64,000 bases of DNA, taken from contig JAZBQD010000027.1 of the NCBI GenBank assembly GCA_036583965.1, positions 8,967,187 to 9,031,186 of the forward strand, read 5' to 3'. The notes beneath the pieces were generated by a model, which saw only the letters and a program-made list of their open reading frames with translations, did not search any database and was not told where the DNA came from. Each line of letters starts with the position of its first letter. The first letter of the stretch is position 1. Source of the stretch: Prunella strophiata (Eukaryota; Chordata; Aves; Passeriformes; Prunellidae). A program made the position numbers and the translations under genes. This document shows positions 46,101 through 56,160 of the stretch, piece by piece.

Positions 46101-48263
46101 GGGGCTGGGCCATGGCACAGATGTGTCCCTGTAGCCAGAAAATGGCTGCAGAAACAACTGTGGTTCCATCTGTGTCCATTTGCTCAAAGTGAGACATCTC
46201 TTTGGGGATGGATTCAATTCACTGCCTGATGTTCAGCAAAGCTGTGCTAAACCAGACTACAAACCTGGATCTCTCTTGGAGCTGTAGTACAATCCTGGAG
46301 CTGTCTCCTGTGTTGTGGGGGATGTCCTGGGGCTTGCCCAAATGTCTCTTACTGCTTCCTTTCCTTACCTGTATCCTCATGCAGAATGAAAGAAGGTTTC
46401 GTGGAAGTATTTTGGCTTTGTGTTTTTTAATTCTTCTACCAGAATAACCAAAGCTTTTAGGAAATGTGACTTTTTAGTCATCCAAACAAACTGCTGTTGA
46501 TCTCCATTCAAGATAATTCTAAAACAAAGCTGTTCATGGAAAGGATTGGGTTAATACTCAAATAAATCAGTTCTGAAGCACACACCTAGCATTAATGTCT
46601 AGGTCTGGGCAGCACATGGTACTCTGACAGGAAACCTAAAAATGGAAGAACAAACTCCCCTGACCCTTTCAAAGCACAGTTCAGATTTTATCTTATTTTT
46701 CTGTTGTTGCTGTATCCAGGAAGGCTTTCTCCCTCCTTTTCCTCTGTGTCAGCATTGATCTGCCACTGCTGTCCAACAGACAGGCCTGACATCCTCTGTG
46801 CCTTTCCTCCCAGGCTTACCGCACCGAGTTCATTCGCCAAATGGAGGCAGCTGAGGCTGGATGTGATCCTCTGTCCCGTGCTGGGGCCAGCCTTCAACCA
46901 TGGCTATGCTGGGAAGCTCTTTGGTAATGTCCCCTGAGGAGCCCCTGCAGCCACCCATGGCTGTGTTCATGGGCAGAGCTGCAGCAGGACACTTGAGTCC
47001 CGTGGACATTGCCCAAGCCATGCACGGTGCTGGCTCTTCCTCAGGGAGGAAGCAAAGGAGAGGCCTCTGGGTGGGTCTTCTCACACCCCCACCTCATCTG
47101 AGCTGAAGATGTGTGGGTAATTATGGGGCAGCACTAAGTGGTCCCTCTGTCCCAGTTGTTCATTGGTGAGGTTTCCCTGTTTTTCTGCTGCAGAAAGCCC
47201 CAGAGCTGCTCCTGCAGCAGAGAGTGGCAGTGAGGACAGCTGTGGTAGATTTTGGTACAGGACCAGGCTCTTTTGGATGCAGCTGTCTCACATTTCCCAA
47301 GACTCTGCACACAGCAGGAAGGCTCATTGCATGTGACTTGCAGAAAAAGACCTTTTTTTTGTAGCTTCCAGCAAACAGTCAGGGTCCTCCATCCCTCTAG
47401 CAATGACCTTCCTGGGATCCAAAATCCCCACAGTGATGTTACATAACGGGACATCAGGAGTATCTTGAAAAGATAGCTGGGATTTTTCCCCAGGGATAGA
47501 TGCAGACTGAATTGATCCCTCACAGAGCACAAATAATCTCCACAGGAGTGACAGGTGAATGCACAGGTCACTCTGCTCTCTGGCACTCAAACCTCTCCAC
47601 CAAAAGTCCCTTTGAGGCAGCATGCTTTCAGGACCAGCAACTCCAGTCTGCAATTCCTGCCACTCCGGTTACCATCTGAAGATCATTGCTGGCCCAGCAC
47701 ATTAAATTTTGCCATTTTGCATGCTCTGTGTTGCAGCTGCAACCTCCTACACCAATCTGTACAACGTGCTGGACTTCCCTGCTGGGGTGGTGCCGGTCAG
47801 CACGGTCACGAGAGCCGACGAGGAAGAGCTGAAGCAGTACCGAGGGCACTACGGAGACCCCTGGGACAAGAGGCTGAGAGAGGTCAGCAGGAAAAGGGCT
47901 CAACTCTTAGCAACCAGCAGAGTGACACCTCTGGGACATTGTCCCAAGGCTTGTCTACATGTCCCAGTGGGAGTGGGAGCTCGTTTGCAGCGCAGTTTGC
48001 ACCCGCTGTTTCAGCACCCTGGTGTTTGCCAGCCTGGCAGCTGTGCCCTCGCTCCCCTTCCTCTGCCCTCCCTTCCTGCAGAGTCCCGTGCCCTCCCTGG
48101 TGCCCTGACTCAGCACTGTCCTGAACTTTTGCAGGCTGTGGAAGGAGCCCTGGGGCTGCCTGTGGCCGTGCAGTGTGTGGCTCTGCCGTGGCAGGAGGAG
48201 CTGTGCCTGCGCTTCATGAAGGAGGTGGAGGCTCTTGCCCGTGGCACGAGGAGAAATGTGTGA
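36954..48263 (+). CDS. FAAH copy 2: FAAH-like membrane amidase, 15 exons
   Basis: Second FAAH-family gene, complete, with product about 585 residues if one extra base in exon 13 is discounted. It has an N-terminal hydrophobic segment (about residues 20-38), a basic amphipathic helix, then the amidase domain with predicted triad Lys150, Ser225 and Ser249. The oxyanion loop reads SDVAGSIRLP, so the first Gly of the usual GGS is Ala. The membrane cap is basic (LVKRILAIILKPI) and exon 12 is three codons short. These features and exon 6 set it apart from FAAH proper. It may belong to the avian vitamin D3 hydroxylase-associated protein branch (family knowledge, not searched). The start is the ATG at 36954, since the in-frame extension upstream has no ATG. 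No CpG island is seen. A signal AATAAA follows the stop by about 120 bases. Intron 7 contains an LTR-like element. Confidence 0.92.
38142..38255 (+). CDS. FAAH copy 2, exon 2
   Basis: 38 codons between TTTGCAG and GTGGGG. It contains ILSLTMVELAEKLKEGSL and ends LYSYMDK, aligning with human LFTYVGK. Confidence 0.9.
38589..38732 (+). CDS. FAAH copy 2, exon 3 (catalytic lysine)
   Basis: 48 codons. It begins ALEVNREVNCVTDF and includes GLLYGIPISIKD with the catalytic Lys150. The acceptor GGAGAG is weak and the donor is GTACAT. Confidence 0.9.
39075..39208 (+). CDS. FAAH copy 2, exon 4
   Basis: 134 bases between CCCCAAG and GTAATG. It encodes GHISSGGMVKFLGQ and then EDSVIVQVLKHQGGIPFVKT. The split codon into exon 5 makes Asn (AA+C) where copies 1 and 3 have Ser. 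Confidence 0.9.
39483..39689 (+). CDS. FAAH copy 2, exon 5 (both catalytic serines)
   Basis: 207 bases, in frame. [12 protein letters not shown] carries Ser225 and [19 protein letters not shown] carries Ser249. The Gly-to-Ala change sits two residues before Ser249. The last two thirds are about 96 percent identical at DNA level to exon 5 of copy 3. Confidence 0.95.
40200..40240 (+). CDS. FAAH copy 2, exon 6
   Basis: 41-base exon (SKQGVVGALIGMKS) between TTCCCAG and GTAAGT. It has the same size and phase as exon 6 of the other copies but is poorly conserved in sequence. Confidence 0.87.
40797..40921 (+). CDS. FAAH copy 2, exon 7
   Basis: 125 bases, in frame, between CTTGCAG and GTAAGG. It encodes [19 protein letters not shown] and then TVPPIPFDEQ. 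It differs from copy 3 by only about three bases over some 100, all synonymous. Confidence 0.93.
41135..41572 (+). mobile_element. LTR-like element (avian endogenous retrovirus type) in intron 7 of copy 2
   Basis: The order resembles solo LTRs common in songbird genomes: AAGTAGAGAAAAGAATGATC, then GGCCAAGCTGTGTCGGGACT, then an AT-rich TTTAATATAGTACAGTATC stretch, AATAAA at 41469, and GGAGTCAGATGCCAATCATT. No internal viral genes. Both borders are approximate. Sense to the host gene and about 135 bases before exon 8. Confidence 0.6.
41708..41833 (+). CDS. FAAH copy 2, exon 8
   Basis: 42 codons between CTCACAG and GTGGGT. VFSSSKPLRVGYYEGDGY is followed by PSPSMRRAVQHTRELLQHAGHT. It follows an LTR-like element by about 135 bases. 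Confidence 0.92.
42547..42644 (+). CDS. FAAH copy 2, exon 9
   Basis: 98 bases between CTTGCAG and GTGAGT. It encodes LVPFAPPKIDYMVDELFTRG and then IFSDGAAHLVDC plus a split Phe codon. Confidence 0.88.
43107..43206 (+). CDS. FAAH copy 2, exon 10 (membrane cap)
   Basis: 100 bases between TTCCAG and GTAAGT. It encodes KGDIVDPNLKSQYNTYRLP and then ALVKRILAIILKPI. A decayed copy of this exon lies at about 52248-52352. Confidence 0.9.
43654..43773 (+). repeat. Three 40-bp tandem repeats in intron 10 of copy 2
   Basis: Units start at 43654, 43694 and 43734 and are nearly identical (GCTAGGACAAGAGAGATGCC at the start). Confidence 0.95.
43797..43998 (+). repeat. Duplicated ~200-bp segment, copy in intron 10 of gene copy 2
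   Basis: About 95 percent identical to 49750-49958, same strand. It starts GCTGTTCTTCCCACTCTCCT and ends near CCAGAAGAATGTT. Confidence 0.92.
44040..44083 (+). CDS. FAAH copy 2, exon 11
   Basis: 44 bases between CCGAAAG and GTAAGA. It encodes YPRIARDLSALCGV plus a split Gly codon, with the same length as exon 11 of copy 3 (one codon longer than copy 1). Confidence 0.8.
45595..45760 (+). repeat. A/C-rich low-complexity tract in intron 11 of copy 2
   Basis: Runs of AACCAAAC, AAAACC and CAAA units. Antisense Phe-rich open frames here are artefacts. Confidence 0.8.
45975..46005 (+). CDS. FAAH copy 2, candidate exon 12
   Basis: 31 bases between TTTCAACAG and GTCAGA. It gives KDLRLQVEIE after the split Gly codon and aligns with human KLWELQHEIE. 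It is 9 bases shorter than exon 12 of copies 1 and 3 and lacks the Trp. With it the whole coding length (one extra base in exon 13 discounted) is divisible by three, which supports the choice. The donor is not ideal. Confidence 0.62.
46814..46923 (+). CDS. FAAH copy 2, exon 13 (frame break)
   Basis: Begins AYRTEFIRQ and continues, one base shifted, WRQLRLDVILCPVLGPAF and then NHGYAGKLF. It is 110 bases where 109 are expected. The extra base is in CCAAATGG (AAA at 46839-46841). Acceptor CTCCCAG, donor GTAATG. Confidence 0.88.
47737..47882 (+). CDS. FAAH copy 2, exon 14
   Basis: 146 bases between TTGCAG and GTCAGC. It encodes ATSYTNLYNVLDFPAGVVPV and then STVTRADEEELKQYRGHYGD with WDKRLRE, closely matching human exon 14. 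Confidence 0.94.
48135..48263 (+). CDS. FAAH copy 2, exon 15 and stop
   Basis: 43 codons including TGA. It encodes LGLPVAVQCVALPWQEELCL and then RFMKEVEALARGTRRNV, fully in frame, and serves as the reference for the broken exon 15 of copy 1. Confidence 0.94.
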   Translation, partial: AVEGALGLPVAVQCVALPWQEELCLRFMKEVEALARGTRRNV

Positions 48264-48380
48264 TTTCTGGGAGCCAGCTCCAGTGGGATGGGTTTTCATC
48301 CTCTGCCCTTCACTCCAGCCACCTTCTACCTGATATGAAGCAAAGTAGATAGTGAGTTGAAAACTCTGAACTAATGTTTT

Positions 48381-48386
48381 AATAAA
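48381..48386 (+). terminator. Polyadenylation signal of FAAH copy 2
   Basis: Canonical AATAAA 118 bases after the stop codon of copy 2, in an AT-rich context. Likely defines a short 3' UTR ending around 48400. No AATAAA was seen within about 1.2 kb after copy 1. Confidence 0.75.
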
Positions 48387-48399
48387 GTGGCACTAAAAT

Positions 48400-49749
48400 C
48401 TGTTTAAAATAGTCAGCAGAAATCTTGTCTCTGTCTAAATTGTCCTTCATTGTTAGAGTTAATCTGAGTCAAAAAAAACCCAAAAAAAACAAAGAAAGGA
48501 GTTAATGCTAGCCCAAAGTGATCTAATAACAACAGTTTAATATTAACAGTTTAATATTATTTGTTGTATAGTGTGAGATCAAAGAGCTTTTTACTGCAAT
48601 ATTTTACTTCCAACAATGGGCAGGAGCAGATGTTTGTGGGAGAGGATAACCTGGTATGCAGTATGCAGGATTCCCTCTCTGGCTGTGCCATTGTTTGGCC
48701 AAGAGACTTTTTGGCAAAGATTTGCAAAGCCCATGGGTTTAAATAGCTGCCAAGAGAAGCTTTCCTCCACAAACTTGTCCCCTTCCTGAACTCATTTGCT
48801 GTCTAGATCTCCACACCATCCAGCAGTTTAGCTGTGCAGGGCGTACTGCGAAGATTAATGTTCTCTGTTTAACCATAAGCTGAGAAAAATGATTAACTGG
48901 TCTGTCATCACTCCTGTTCCTCATTATTTCTTCCAGTTAAGCAGTGGGAAAAGATGAGGGTTTATTGCCCTCAAACACTTCAGGGAAAACTGAGAGAGCA
49001 TTTCTGTGGCTCCACTTGGGCCATTCCCCTGTTTGGTGCTTCCAGCAGCACCAGTGACAATCCTGTGCTGTTTCTTGACCCATCCTTCACTCTCAAGGTG
49101 GAAGAAGAGGCTGGAGAGATGAAGGAGATGCTTTGAATAAGCAAATGTGTGTCGAAACAGGACATTTCGATCATTAGCAATGATCATTAGGGTGATTCCT
49201 TCCCCGAGCCTGCCAGGGACAGAGAAGGGGTGACACTGCCCTTGGTACTCATCTGCCTCCCTGGGGCTGGGATGCTGCAATCCTGCAGCTGGCAGGTCTG
49301 AGTCACGCAGGGAGTGTGACAGTCACGCAGCCTGAGTCACCAGCCTCTGACCGGGAGAAGCTCCATGGCACACCCTGCCCCGAGGAGATGCTCTGCCTCT
49401 GCAGGGATTGCTGCTGGGGGCACCAGCCACGGAGCCCCGGCCTGGGGGAGCCTGTGGAGTGACTGTGACCCTCTCAGGCCAGGAGCAAAGGGTCTTTAGC
49501 TGTTCTCTCTAAGACAAGATGGGAGCTCTCCATTAAATAAGAAATCTGCCCAGGTAGGGTTCCTGGCTAGACCTGAGCATGCACAGACCTTGTTCTGCAG
49601 GGAAAGGTCTGTGTCCTTCACTCCTGTATCCCACCATATCTTTGCAAGGCTGAACCAAGTGAAAAAGTCCTGTTTCTGAAAGGAATTTCTCCAGGCATAG
49701 TTGTGCTCTGCATTCCAGCTGCTCCTTGTGGATGGCTCTGGAAGGGGTT
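48400..49749. other. Intergenic region after copy 2
   Basis: No gene or recognisable repeat family apart from a short A-rich run near 48471-48497. Confidence 0.4.
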
Positions 49750-49958
49750 TGCTGTTCTTCCCACTCTCCTCTCTCCTGCCTCCAGCCAGTCAGTAGATCT
49801 CAGGATCCTGCAGCACTCACTCCCAGACCCAGCAGCCAAAGGGAATTTCTGCCTGTGATCCAGCAGATGCTGAAGCAGAGAGCATGGATGCTCAGATAAA
49901 ACTCTCCTGGCACTGACGTGGAATGAGGTAGAGAAGACATCCAGAAGAATGTTGAAAA
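49750..49958 (+). repeat. Duplicated ~200-bp segment, intergenic copy
   Basis: Second copy of the intron 10 segment at 43797-43998, with a 6-base insertion and a handful of substitutions. Its neighbour in the gene (exon 11) is not found after it. Confidence 0.92.
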
Positions 49959-52247
49959 AGTATGAGGGAAATGAGATACAAGTTTGGACCTGATTTAGGG
50001 GTCTGTTCAGTAATTTACAGGTCAGGTAAATGCTTCAGCTGGGCAGACAGCAAAGCAGCTTCCTGGGTAAAATTTAGGGTCATTCTCCAGCCAGGTTGCT
50101 CATGACATCAGTTGTCATTGGAAAGTGGGGAGGGTGATGCTGAGAGCAGTCTGGTGAGGTCAGGTGCTGAAACACCAGCAGAGAAAGGCCTTTAGCAGGG
50201 CAGAACTTCAAGTTTTCAGCAGAGTTCTTCCTCCTCCAAGCTGGAAAAAGAGTGTCAGCCCCTTCCACACCCAGCAGCACAGTGCTGCTGTTTGCAGCTC
50301 CTTCACCAAGGGCTGTTGGCTGGGGCTGTGCAGCCCTTGCAGCCCTGCACTGAGTGTTTGCAGAGTGCTTGTCCAGCAGCCTAGCACTGACCAAAGTCCA
50401 GGCTTTGGTCTGTCCCAGAGAATTATGTACAAATGCTGCTTGGGCCAAAAGGACTTTGTTTTTACCAGGTTTTTTTATGATCAGTAAAATATCCCAGTTG
50501 TGGTCTTTGATCCTTTTTCCTTCCTCCCTCTTGATTTTAATAATTTAAATCTGCCCTCCTTAATCCACATTTCATTCTGTGGCCAGATAAATAACCAAGC
50601 AAGGTTGAGAGACTGAAGCATCAGAAAATCCAGGTTTTTTTATTTGGTTTTACTTTATTTTGCAGGACTTTTTCTTTAGTTTGCAGTTCACATTGTTGCA
50701 TAATCACAACACCAGGAGCAAATAAAACACCCTAGAAGGTCTCACACCAACAGAACATGAGTAGTTAGCAGGGGTCAGTTGTCCCTGTATAGTATCCAAA
50801 ATACACAGAGCTCTCTATGTAGCCAAGGCAGTGGCAGAGAAAATTGGGACACAAACATTCCCAGGATCCCAGACATTCACTTCAAAGAAGTTTCAAGGGA
50901 GGTGGCAGTTGAAGAAGCTTAAAGCAAATGTTCCAAGAGCAGGTGAAATGAAACACCTGAACATAACAAGGCTCACTCTTGAAACACAAAAAAAGCAAGG
51001 ATTAGGGTTGGTAAATCTTTCACTCTGAAACAGCTGTTTGCTGCACACACCCTCACCCCTCCAAGCAGGGTCTCAACCTGCTTATTTTGTTTTAATTGCT
51101 CTTCATTTTGTTTCCTTTCCTGTTACTGTTCTCCAGCTTCCTCCATTCCCTGCTTGCCCATGGGAGGCCAGTGAAAGCCCAGCTTCCTGCTGTAAGATTT
51201 GTGCCCAGCCATGGAGCAGCTGGGAGCATCCCAGGCCCTCAGGACACTGAAGTCACAGCTGCCACTCAGTGGGGACAGACCTGTGCAAGACACCAGACTT
51301 GATGGAAGAAATAGGAATGAATGCTCCTGGACTTCTGGTGAAGAACTAGCAGCTCTCTGCAGCACCCTTTCTGATCATGTCTCTGCCTTGCTGGACAAGT
51401 TCTAAGTAGGATTCATACAGCTTGGCTGAGGAAAATCTGAAGGAAAACAGTGCAATACCCATGAAAGTGGGAATAAATGTAGGGATGGTCAGGAGAGAAA
51501 GCAGCCCCTGCTGTCAGGGGTCTGAGGGCTGCTATGGGAGTTCTCTCTTCCCATCCTATCACAGATTATTCAGGAAAAGCCAACAGGGCCCTGGCTGAGC
51601 AATGTGGAAAAGGGTTATTAGGGGCAGACCCTCACCTCTCAGCTGATGTCCTTGGTGTTTGGAAAGTTGCAGCTTAGGTGGGGAAAGTTTCCTAGCAGCT
51701 GTTATGTTCTGTGAGTGCTGGTGGAGTTGGACTGGAACTGAGGAAAGTGTTAGGCTTCCAATGGATATTCCAGGCTGAAATGAGTCAGAAACTGGAGAGT
51801 TCCCAGAAAACATTTATTCAGCCCTCTGAGCCAACTTGAACAAGTTCCCCAGAGGGGTCCAGCCCATTTCACTATGATTTCGGTATTTTGTAAAATGTTT
51901 TTAAAATTCTTTCAGAGAAGCATAGTTGAAGTGCCTCATTTTGTAAATAGTTTTAAGAGCATCAGAGTGTTTGGTTACAAATACATGGACACAAGACACA
52001 GCTGTCAGGATTTATTCTTTGTCATTTCAATCAAAACGGGGTCAAAGCTGACAAAAATGTTTCTTACCAATTTAGGGAAAAAGCAGCTCAGTTATAAGAA
52101 CTTCAGAAAAGACCCAGCCTGCTTGAGAGCTGAACCTGCTGAGTGAATCAGTGCAGTTTTGCTCTTGCAAGCAGAGATGGTGCAGGTCTTGCTGGGGACA
52201 GGAGGGGACTCTCTGATTTGGTTTAACTTGCCTTTTTCTGGGATGGC
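49959..52247. other. Intergenic region between copies 2 and 3
   Basis: No gene or repeat family recognised in about 2.3 kb. Confidence 0.4.
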
Positions 52248-52352
52248 CAAAGTGAAGGGCATGTTGTGGATGCCACAATGAAATCCCAGACCAGCCATTA
52301 CAGGCTGACTCTCCTTGTGAAAAGGGTCATGGCTTTCATCTGAACTCCACTG
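52248..52352 (+). pseudogene. Relic of FAAH-family exon 10
   Basis: The inferred reading contains KSQTSHYRLTLLVKRVMAFI, then a stop (TGA at 52341), then TPL. Copy 2 exon 10 reads KSQYNTYRLPALVKRILAII and then LKPI. A GTGGGT donor remains after the matching end. The first part is frame-shifted. Clearly a dead exon of an additional, lost FAAH copy or a partial duplication. Confidence 0.85.
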
Positions 52353-52490
52353 GTGGGTTTGATCTTGGATCTTGGATCAATTCAGGTGACAAAATCAAGA
52401 AGTGAATATTGACCTGTGAGTCAGGCTGGTCTGTCTTCCTCTGCTGTGGACTTGAGATTTGACTTGCACATCCCTCTACTTCCCTCCTTT

Positions 52491-52580
52491 AGGTTCCCTT
52501 GGATTTGTGGCCTTGTCATGAAGGATGTGGAGATGCTGGCACATTGACAGGAGAAGGGTTTTCCCCAGCAGCATCCGGCC
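52491..52580 (+). pseudogene. Possible relic of FAAH-family exon 7
   Basis: LVMKDVEMLAH then a stop resembles [11 protein letters not shown] of exon 7, followed by ACAGGAGAAGGGTTTTCCCC against the intact CCAGGAGATGTTCCAGC. A CCTTTAG acceptor-like site precedes it. It lies downstream of the exon 10 relic, opposite to gene order, so it would belong to a different fragment. Confidence 0.45.
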
Positions 52581-53831
52581 ATCTGGAAATGCAGCTGTGC
52601 CTGCTGAGAAATGTGCCCTTTGAGATGCCAGGTCAGTGCAGACACAGCTGTGTCTGTCTGTGTTAAACATTTACCAAGGGTCTAAAGGGCAGGATCAGGG
52701 CACAGATCCCAGAGCACAGGCAGAGGGAGGATGTGGGAGGATGTGGGAGGCTGATGCCCTGACACTTCCCAGCACAGGGAGAAAACCCTCCCACATCTGC
52801 TCAGCCCATCACAGAGGTTGTGGTGCTGGCACACAGGCAAAGAATTCCCCTCTGGCATGGATTCCTGGAGGCTGGATGAGGACTGGGAGAGGGCTGGGCA
52901 CTGTTACTTGCTGGCTCTGCTCACATGCATCACTCTGCACCTTCTGAAGCCCCTGCTGCAGCCAGCACCATGGAGCAGAGCAGGATGAGCTGCAGGCATC
53001 TCCCCAAGCTGCTGCTCTTTTCAAACCAGCAGTGCCAGAGCTGAGGGGGCACCCCCCAAGGAAGGGTGCCACTGGAATGGGCACAGGAAAAGGCCAGCTC
53101 AATTTGTTACCACATTGCTGCCAGCTCCAGTAATGATTTCCTTGAGGACACCAAAGCCAGATTTGTGCAGAGTCCATAAATTTCTCTAGTTAAGGACTAA
53201 GATAAGAACATTCCCAGCTGACAAAAATTGTGACAGGAAAGCAGCAGTAAAGTCTTACAACTGCTAAGAAGGGATGTGACAATGGAAAACTGAGCACTAG
53301 AGGACCACTTAGCCCTGAAGGGAGAGGGCTCTTCAGCCTCCATTCCATATCCAGTTCCACACTCTGCTGGAAGCCTGCAAAGCTTTGTAATGCACAATCC
53401 ATAGCTGCCCAAACACTCTTCCCAAGGAGGGGATCCATAGGGAGGATCCACCATCCAAAAGCAACAGAGGAGATTGCAGACAGACCATGGCTGATGCTGG
53501 CTGGGCTGTGGCCTTCAGCTCAGTGTGTTGTTCTTGGTGAGAGGCATCTGTGCTGGAAAGACACACCAGCCTTTCCAATGTCTGGTGGAAATAGTTTGCT
53601 TCTGGCCTGCAAGCCTGTGGGATTTTCCACTCCTAAGGCAATAACAACGTGCCTTGTCACGGGGTGGAACAGCCTCTCCTTCTCAATGTTCTGTGCTAAG
53701 CAACATGTTCCTTTTACCTCCCTGCTTCTTCAGAATGCTGCAGATGAGCCTAGCAGTGTCCAGTCCCATGCAGTCCACACAGACCTGGCACCATCCTGGT
53801 CCAAATCACAGTTATTCCTGTCTGGGAAAAG

Positions 53832-53917
53832 CTGAATTTCAACAATGGAAATTGTTGTACTTACTCTGTTGAAATTCAGAATAATTGCAAAAGATAATTG
53901 AAATTATTCTGAATTTC
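53832..53917. repeat. Nested inverted repeats
   Basis: CTGAATTTCAACA (53832-53844) pairs with 53867-53879. CAACAAT (53840-53846) pairs with ATTGTTG (53851-53857). A 16-base arm at 53871-53886 pairs perfectly with 53902-53917 across a 15-base loop. Two mutually exclusive hairpins are possible. Confidence 0.85.
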
Positions 53918-54448
53918 CCCTGGTGAGGAGGGAAATCCATAGAAATGGACTGCTTGGAAGCCTGACAAACATTCTCCTTACTCATTCCTGCCCTGTGACA
54001 CACAAGTTTCATAGCTGCTCACACCTGGCAGCTAACATCATGGTTTGCTTTTCACTTTAGGTATAACCCACATTCATCTTGACATCATCAGGCCTTAAAT
54101 GTAGTCTGCTTCCCTAAAAGCACCTACAAAGCTCAGCTGTCATTCCCCTTCTGCAAGACAGGCTTCTGGGGAAGATGGATTTGTTTTGAGAAGGAAGGAG
54201 AAAGTGATTGAAGAAAGTTGTTTAAATAGGGCAATAATGGATTATATACTTTACAAATTAATGGATTATCTACTTTACAAATATGAGTAGCAAGTGACTA
54301 CTAAAAATGTGGTGCAATTTGTATTTTATTTTGGGAATTTGCATGGTTCTGCAGATGCAGTATTGCTACAGTTGGAGCTGCCTAATAGTAGCAGAGAACT
54401 CAGCATGAGGACACCACAGCAGTGCCAAAGCATCCTCTGGTCACCATA

Positions 54449-55790
54449 TGTCATGGTTTGACACTGGCACAATGCCAGTGCCCCCATGAAAGTGTATTTT
54501 CCTCAAATACGTCTTGTGAGATGAGACTAGGAATAGAGCAGGCTCAGCCTTAAAAATACAGAAAAAAAATTATTAACTTACAACTACAATAAAAGCACAC
54601 ACACACACTTGGAAATGAAAACCTTTGAAACATTCTTCCTCCTCCCCTTAAAATAGTCTACTACAGTACATTACACTAACACTTTAAATGTACAATCCAG
54701 TGACCACTGTACTCTTTGGGTAATCAACCCCCAGTCTATCAGCCCCTCAGACACTCCAGTCCCAGTCCATTCAGGAGAGAGGAGTCCCTCCTGTACCACA
54801 GACTTCCCTGGAAACACAGCTGATGCCTCTTCTGTTTCCATACTACTTAAGAGACAGTCCACCATTGTGATTCTTCCTTTCCTTCTATGCCCAGTGCTCT
54901 CACCACTGCGCATAGACCAGCACTGCCTTTAGGGTTCCCCTTTAAGGATGCAATGCTCACTTCCAAGAAAGCCACAGTCCTCCCCCCCAAATTTCACCCC
55001 CTGGGGCCGAGGGGTCTCCACAGCTGAGATCTTCCTTGCATCCAAGCCATCACCTCCCCCTAAATGCAGTTTCTGTGTTACAGGGAAAAGAAACACGGGT
55101 TCCATCTGTGGCTATACAAGGAAAGAGTCCAGCCAACAGCCACTCCTCCATCTCCTCCCACCTAGGATTCTTCCCATCTTCTAGCATCCTTCACCTGCTC
55201 AGTCTTTAATACACTTGCCCATTGCCTTCTACTTCATGTCTGTCTCTCTCCTGATCCAAAAAGGAGGATTGGTGTTCAGAAGTTTTCATTGTCCAAGGAA
55301 ATGGTTAAAAGCCCCTTGTGTTCTCAGAGGCATATCCAAAACTTCAGTGGCTAGCTCAGGTGTCAATATGCAAACCTTACTTCTGATTGGTTTTTTTGGC
55401 CACAGCTTCCTGAAAACCTCATTTCCTATCAACCCACGGACACCGTGGCAGCAGCAGAAGGGACTTGGTGAGCCCAGGGTACCCCACAGCTAAGCTTTCC
55501 CTCAGCATACCATTCCCCAGCCCTGTGCAGGGAAGCCTTGTTATTTCAAGCTGTTTTTCCTCTTCTCCCATTGTCCTCTCAGGCTACACAGGAAATAGGA
55601 GAGCAGCAATTTCCTTGCTGCATTTGTTCAGTTGATCCTACAGTCCTCCCCAGCTGAGAACTTCCCCACAGCCCAGAAAGCCCCTGTAAACCCAACACCC
55701 CAATGAACACAAGGTTCATTGGCTAACTTTACCTTCTCCACTTCATGGTTAATCATTTTCACTGCACACTCCCCCCACAGTAGCTGTGCA
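54449..55790. mobile_element. LTR-like element upstream of FAAH copy 3
   Basis: Begins TGTCATGGTTTGACACTGGC, a terminus familiar from avian LTRs, and continues through AGGAGAGAGGAGTCCCTCCT, then CTTAAGAGACAGTCCACCAT and CTATGCCCAGTGCTCTCACC. No viral open frames. The right border is uncertain (perhaps the CCCCCCACA near 55785), no clear target-site duplication was found, and orientation is not determined. Confidence 0.45.
55747..55760 (+). promoter_or_regulatory. HNF1-like site upstream of FAAH copy 3
   Basis: GGTTAATCATTTTC matches 12 of 14 positions of the HNF1 consensus GGTTAATNATTAAC, about 190 bases before the ATG. If used, it would point to kidney, liver or gut expression. Chance matches are common. 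Confidence 0.25.
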
Positions 55791-55950
55791 GGGGCCAGCT
55801 TTAGCCTGAACTGTCTGAACTGTTTGCTGTTTATCTGACCCAGGATAGGGATGCTGGGGGGAGGGATGGGCCTGGGGACTCAGGGAAGGTCTCCTGCACC
55901 TGCCTGGCTTTTCTTTCTCACTGCATCCTCAGAGACCAGAGGCACACAAG

Positions 55951-56160
55951 ATGATCCAGCAGCAGCTGAGGCAGCTCCTGCCAGAGGGGAAGGTGGATAC
56001 CTCTGCTGCCCTCACCCTGCTTGGCAGCTCTGTGGCAGCTCTGGTGGTCTGGAAATGGCTGGGCAAAAAAAAGATCCAGAAGAAAATGGAAGAGGCTCGG
56101 AGGAGCCGGGATGAGGGCATGAAGAAAATGGCAAAGGCTGTGCAGCAGTTCAGGGAGCAG
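55951..56160 (+). CDS. FAAH copy 3, exon 1
   Basis: 70 codons from ATG to [21 protein letters not shown] is followed by hydrophobic [19 protein letters not shown] and a Lys/Arg-rich helix ending QQFREQ. It has the same length as exon 1 of copy 2. Confidence 0.9.
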
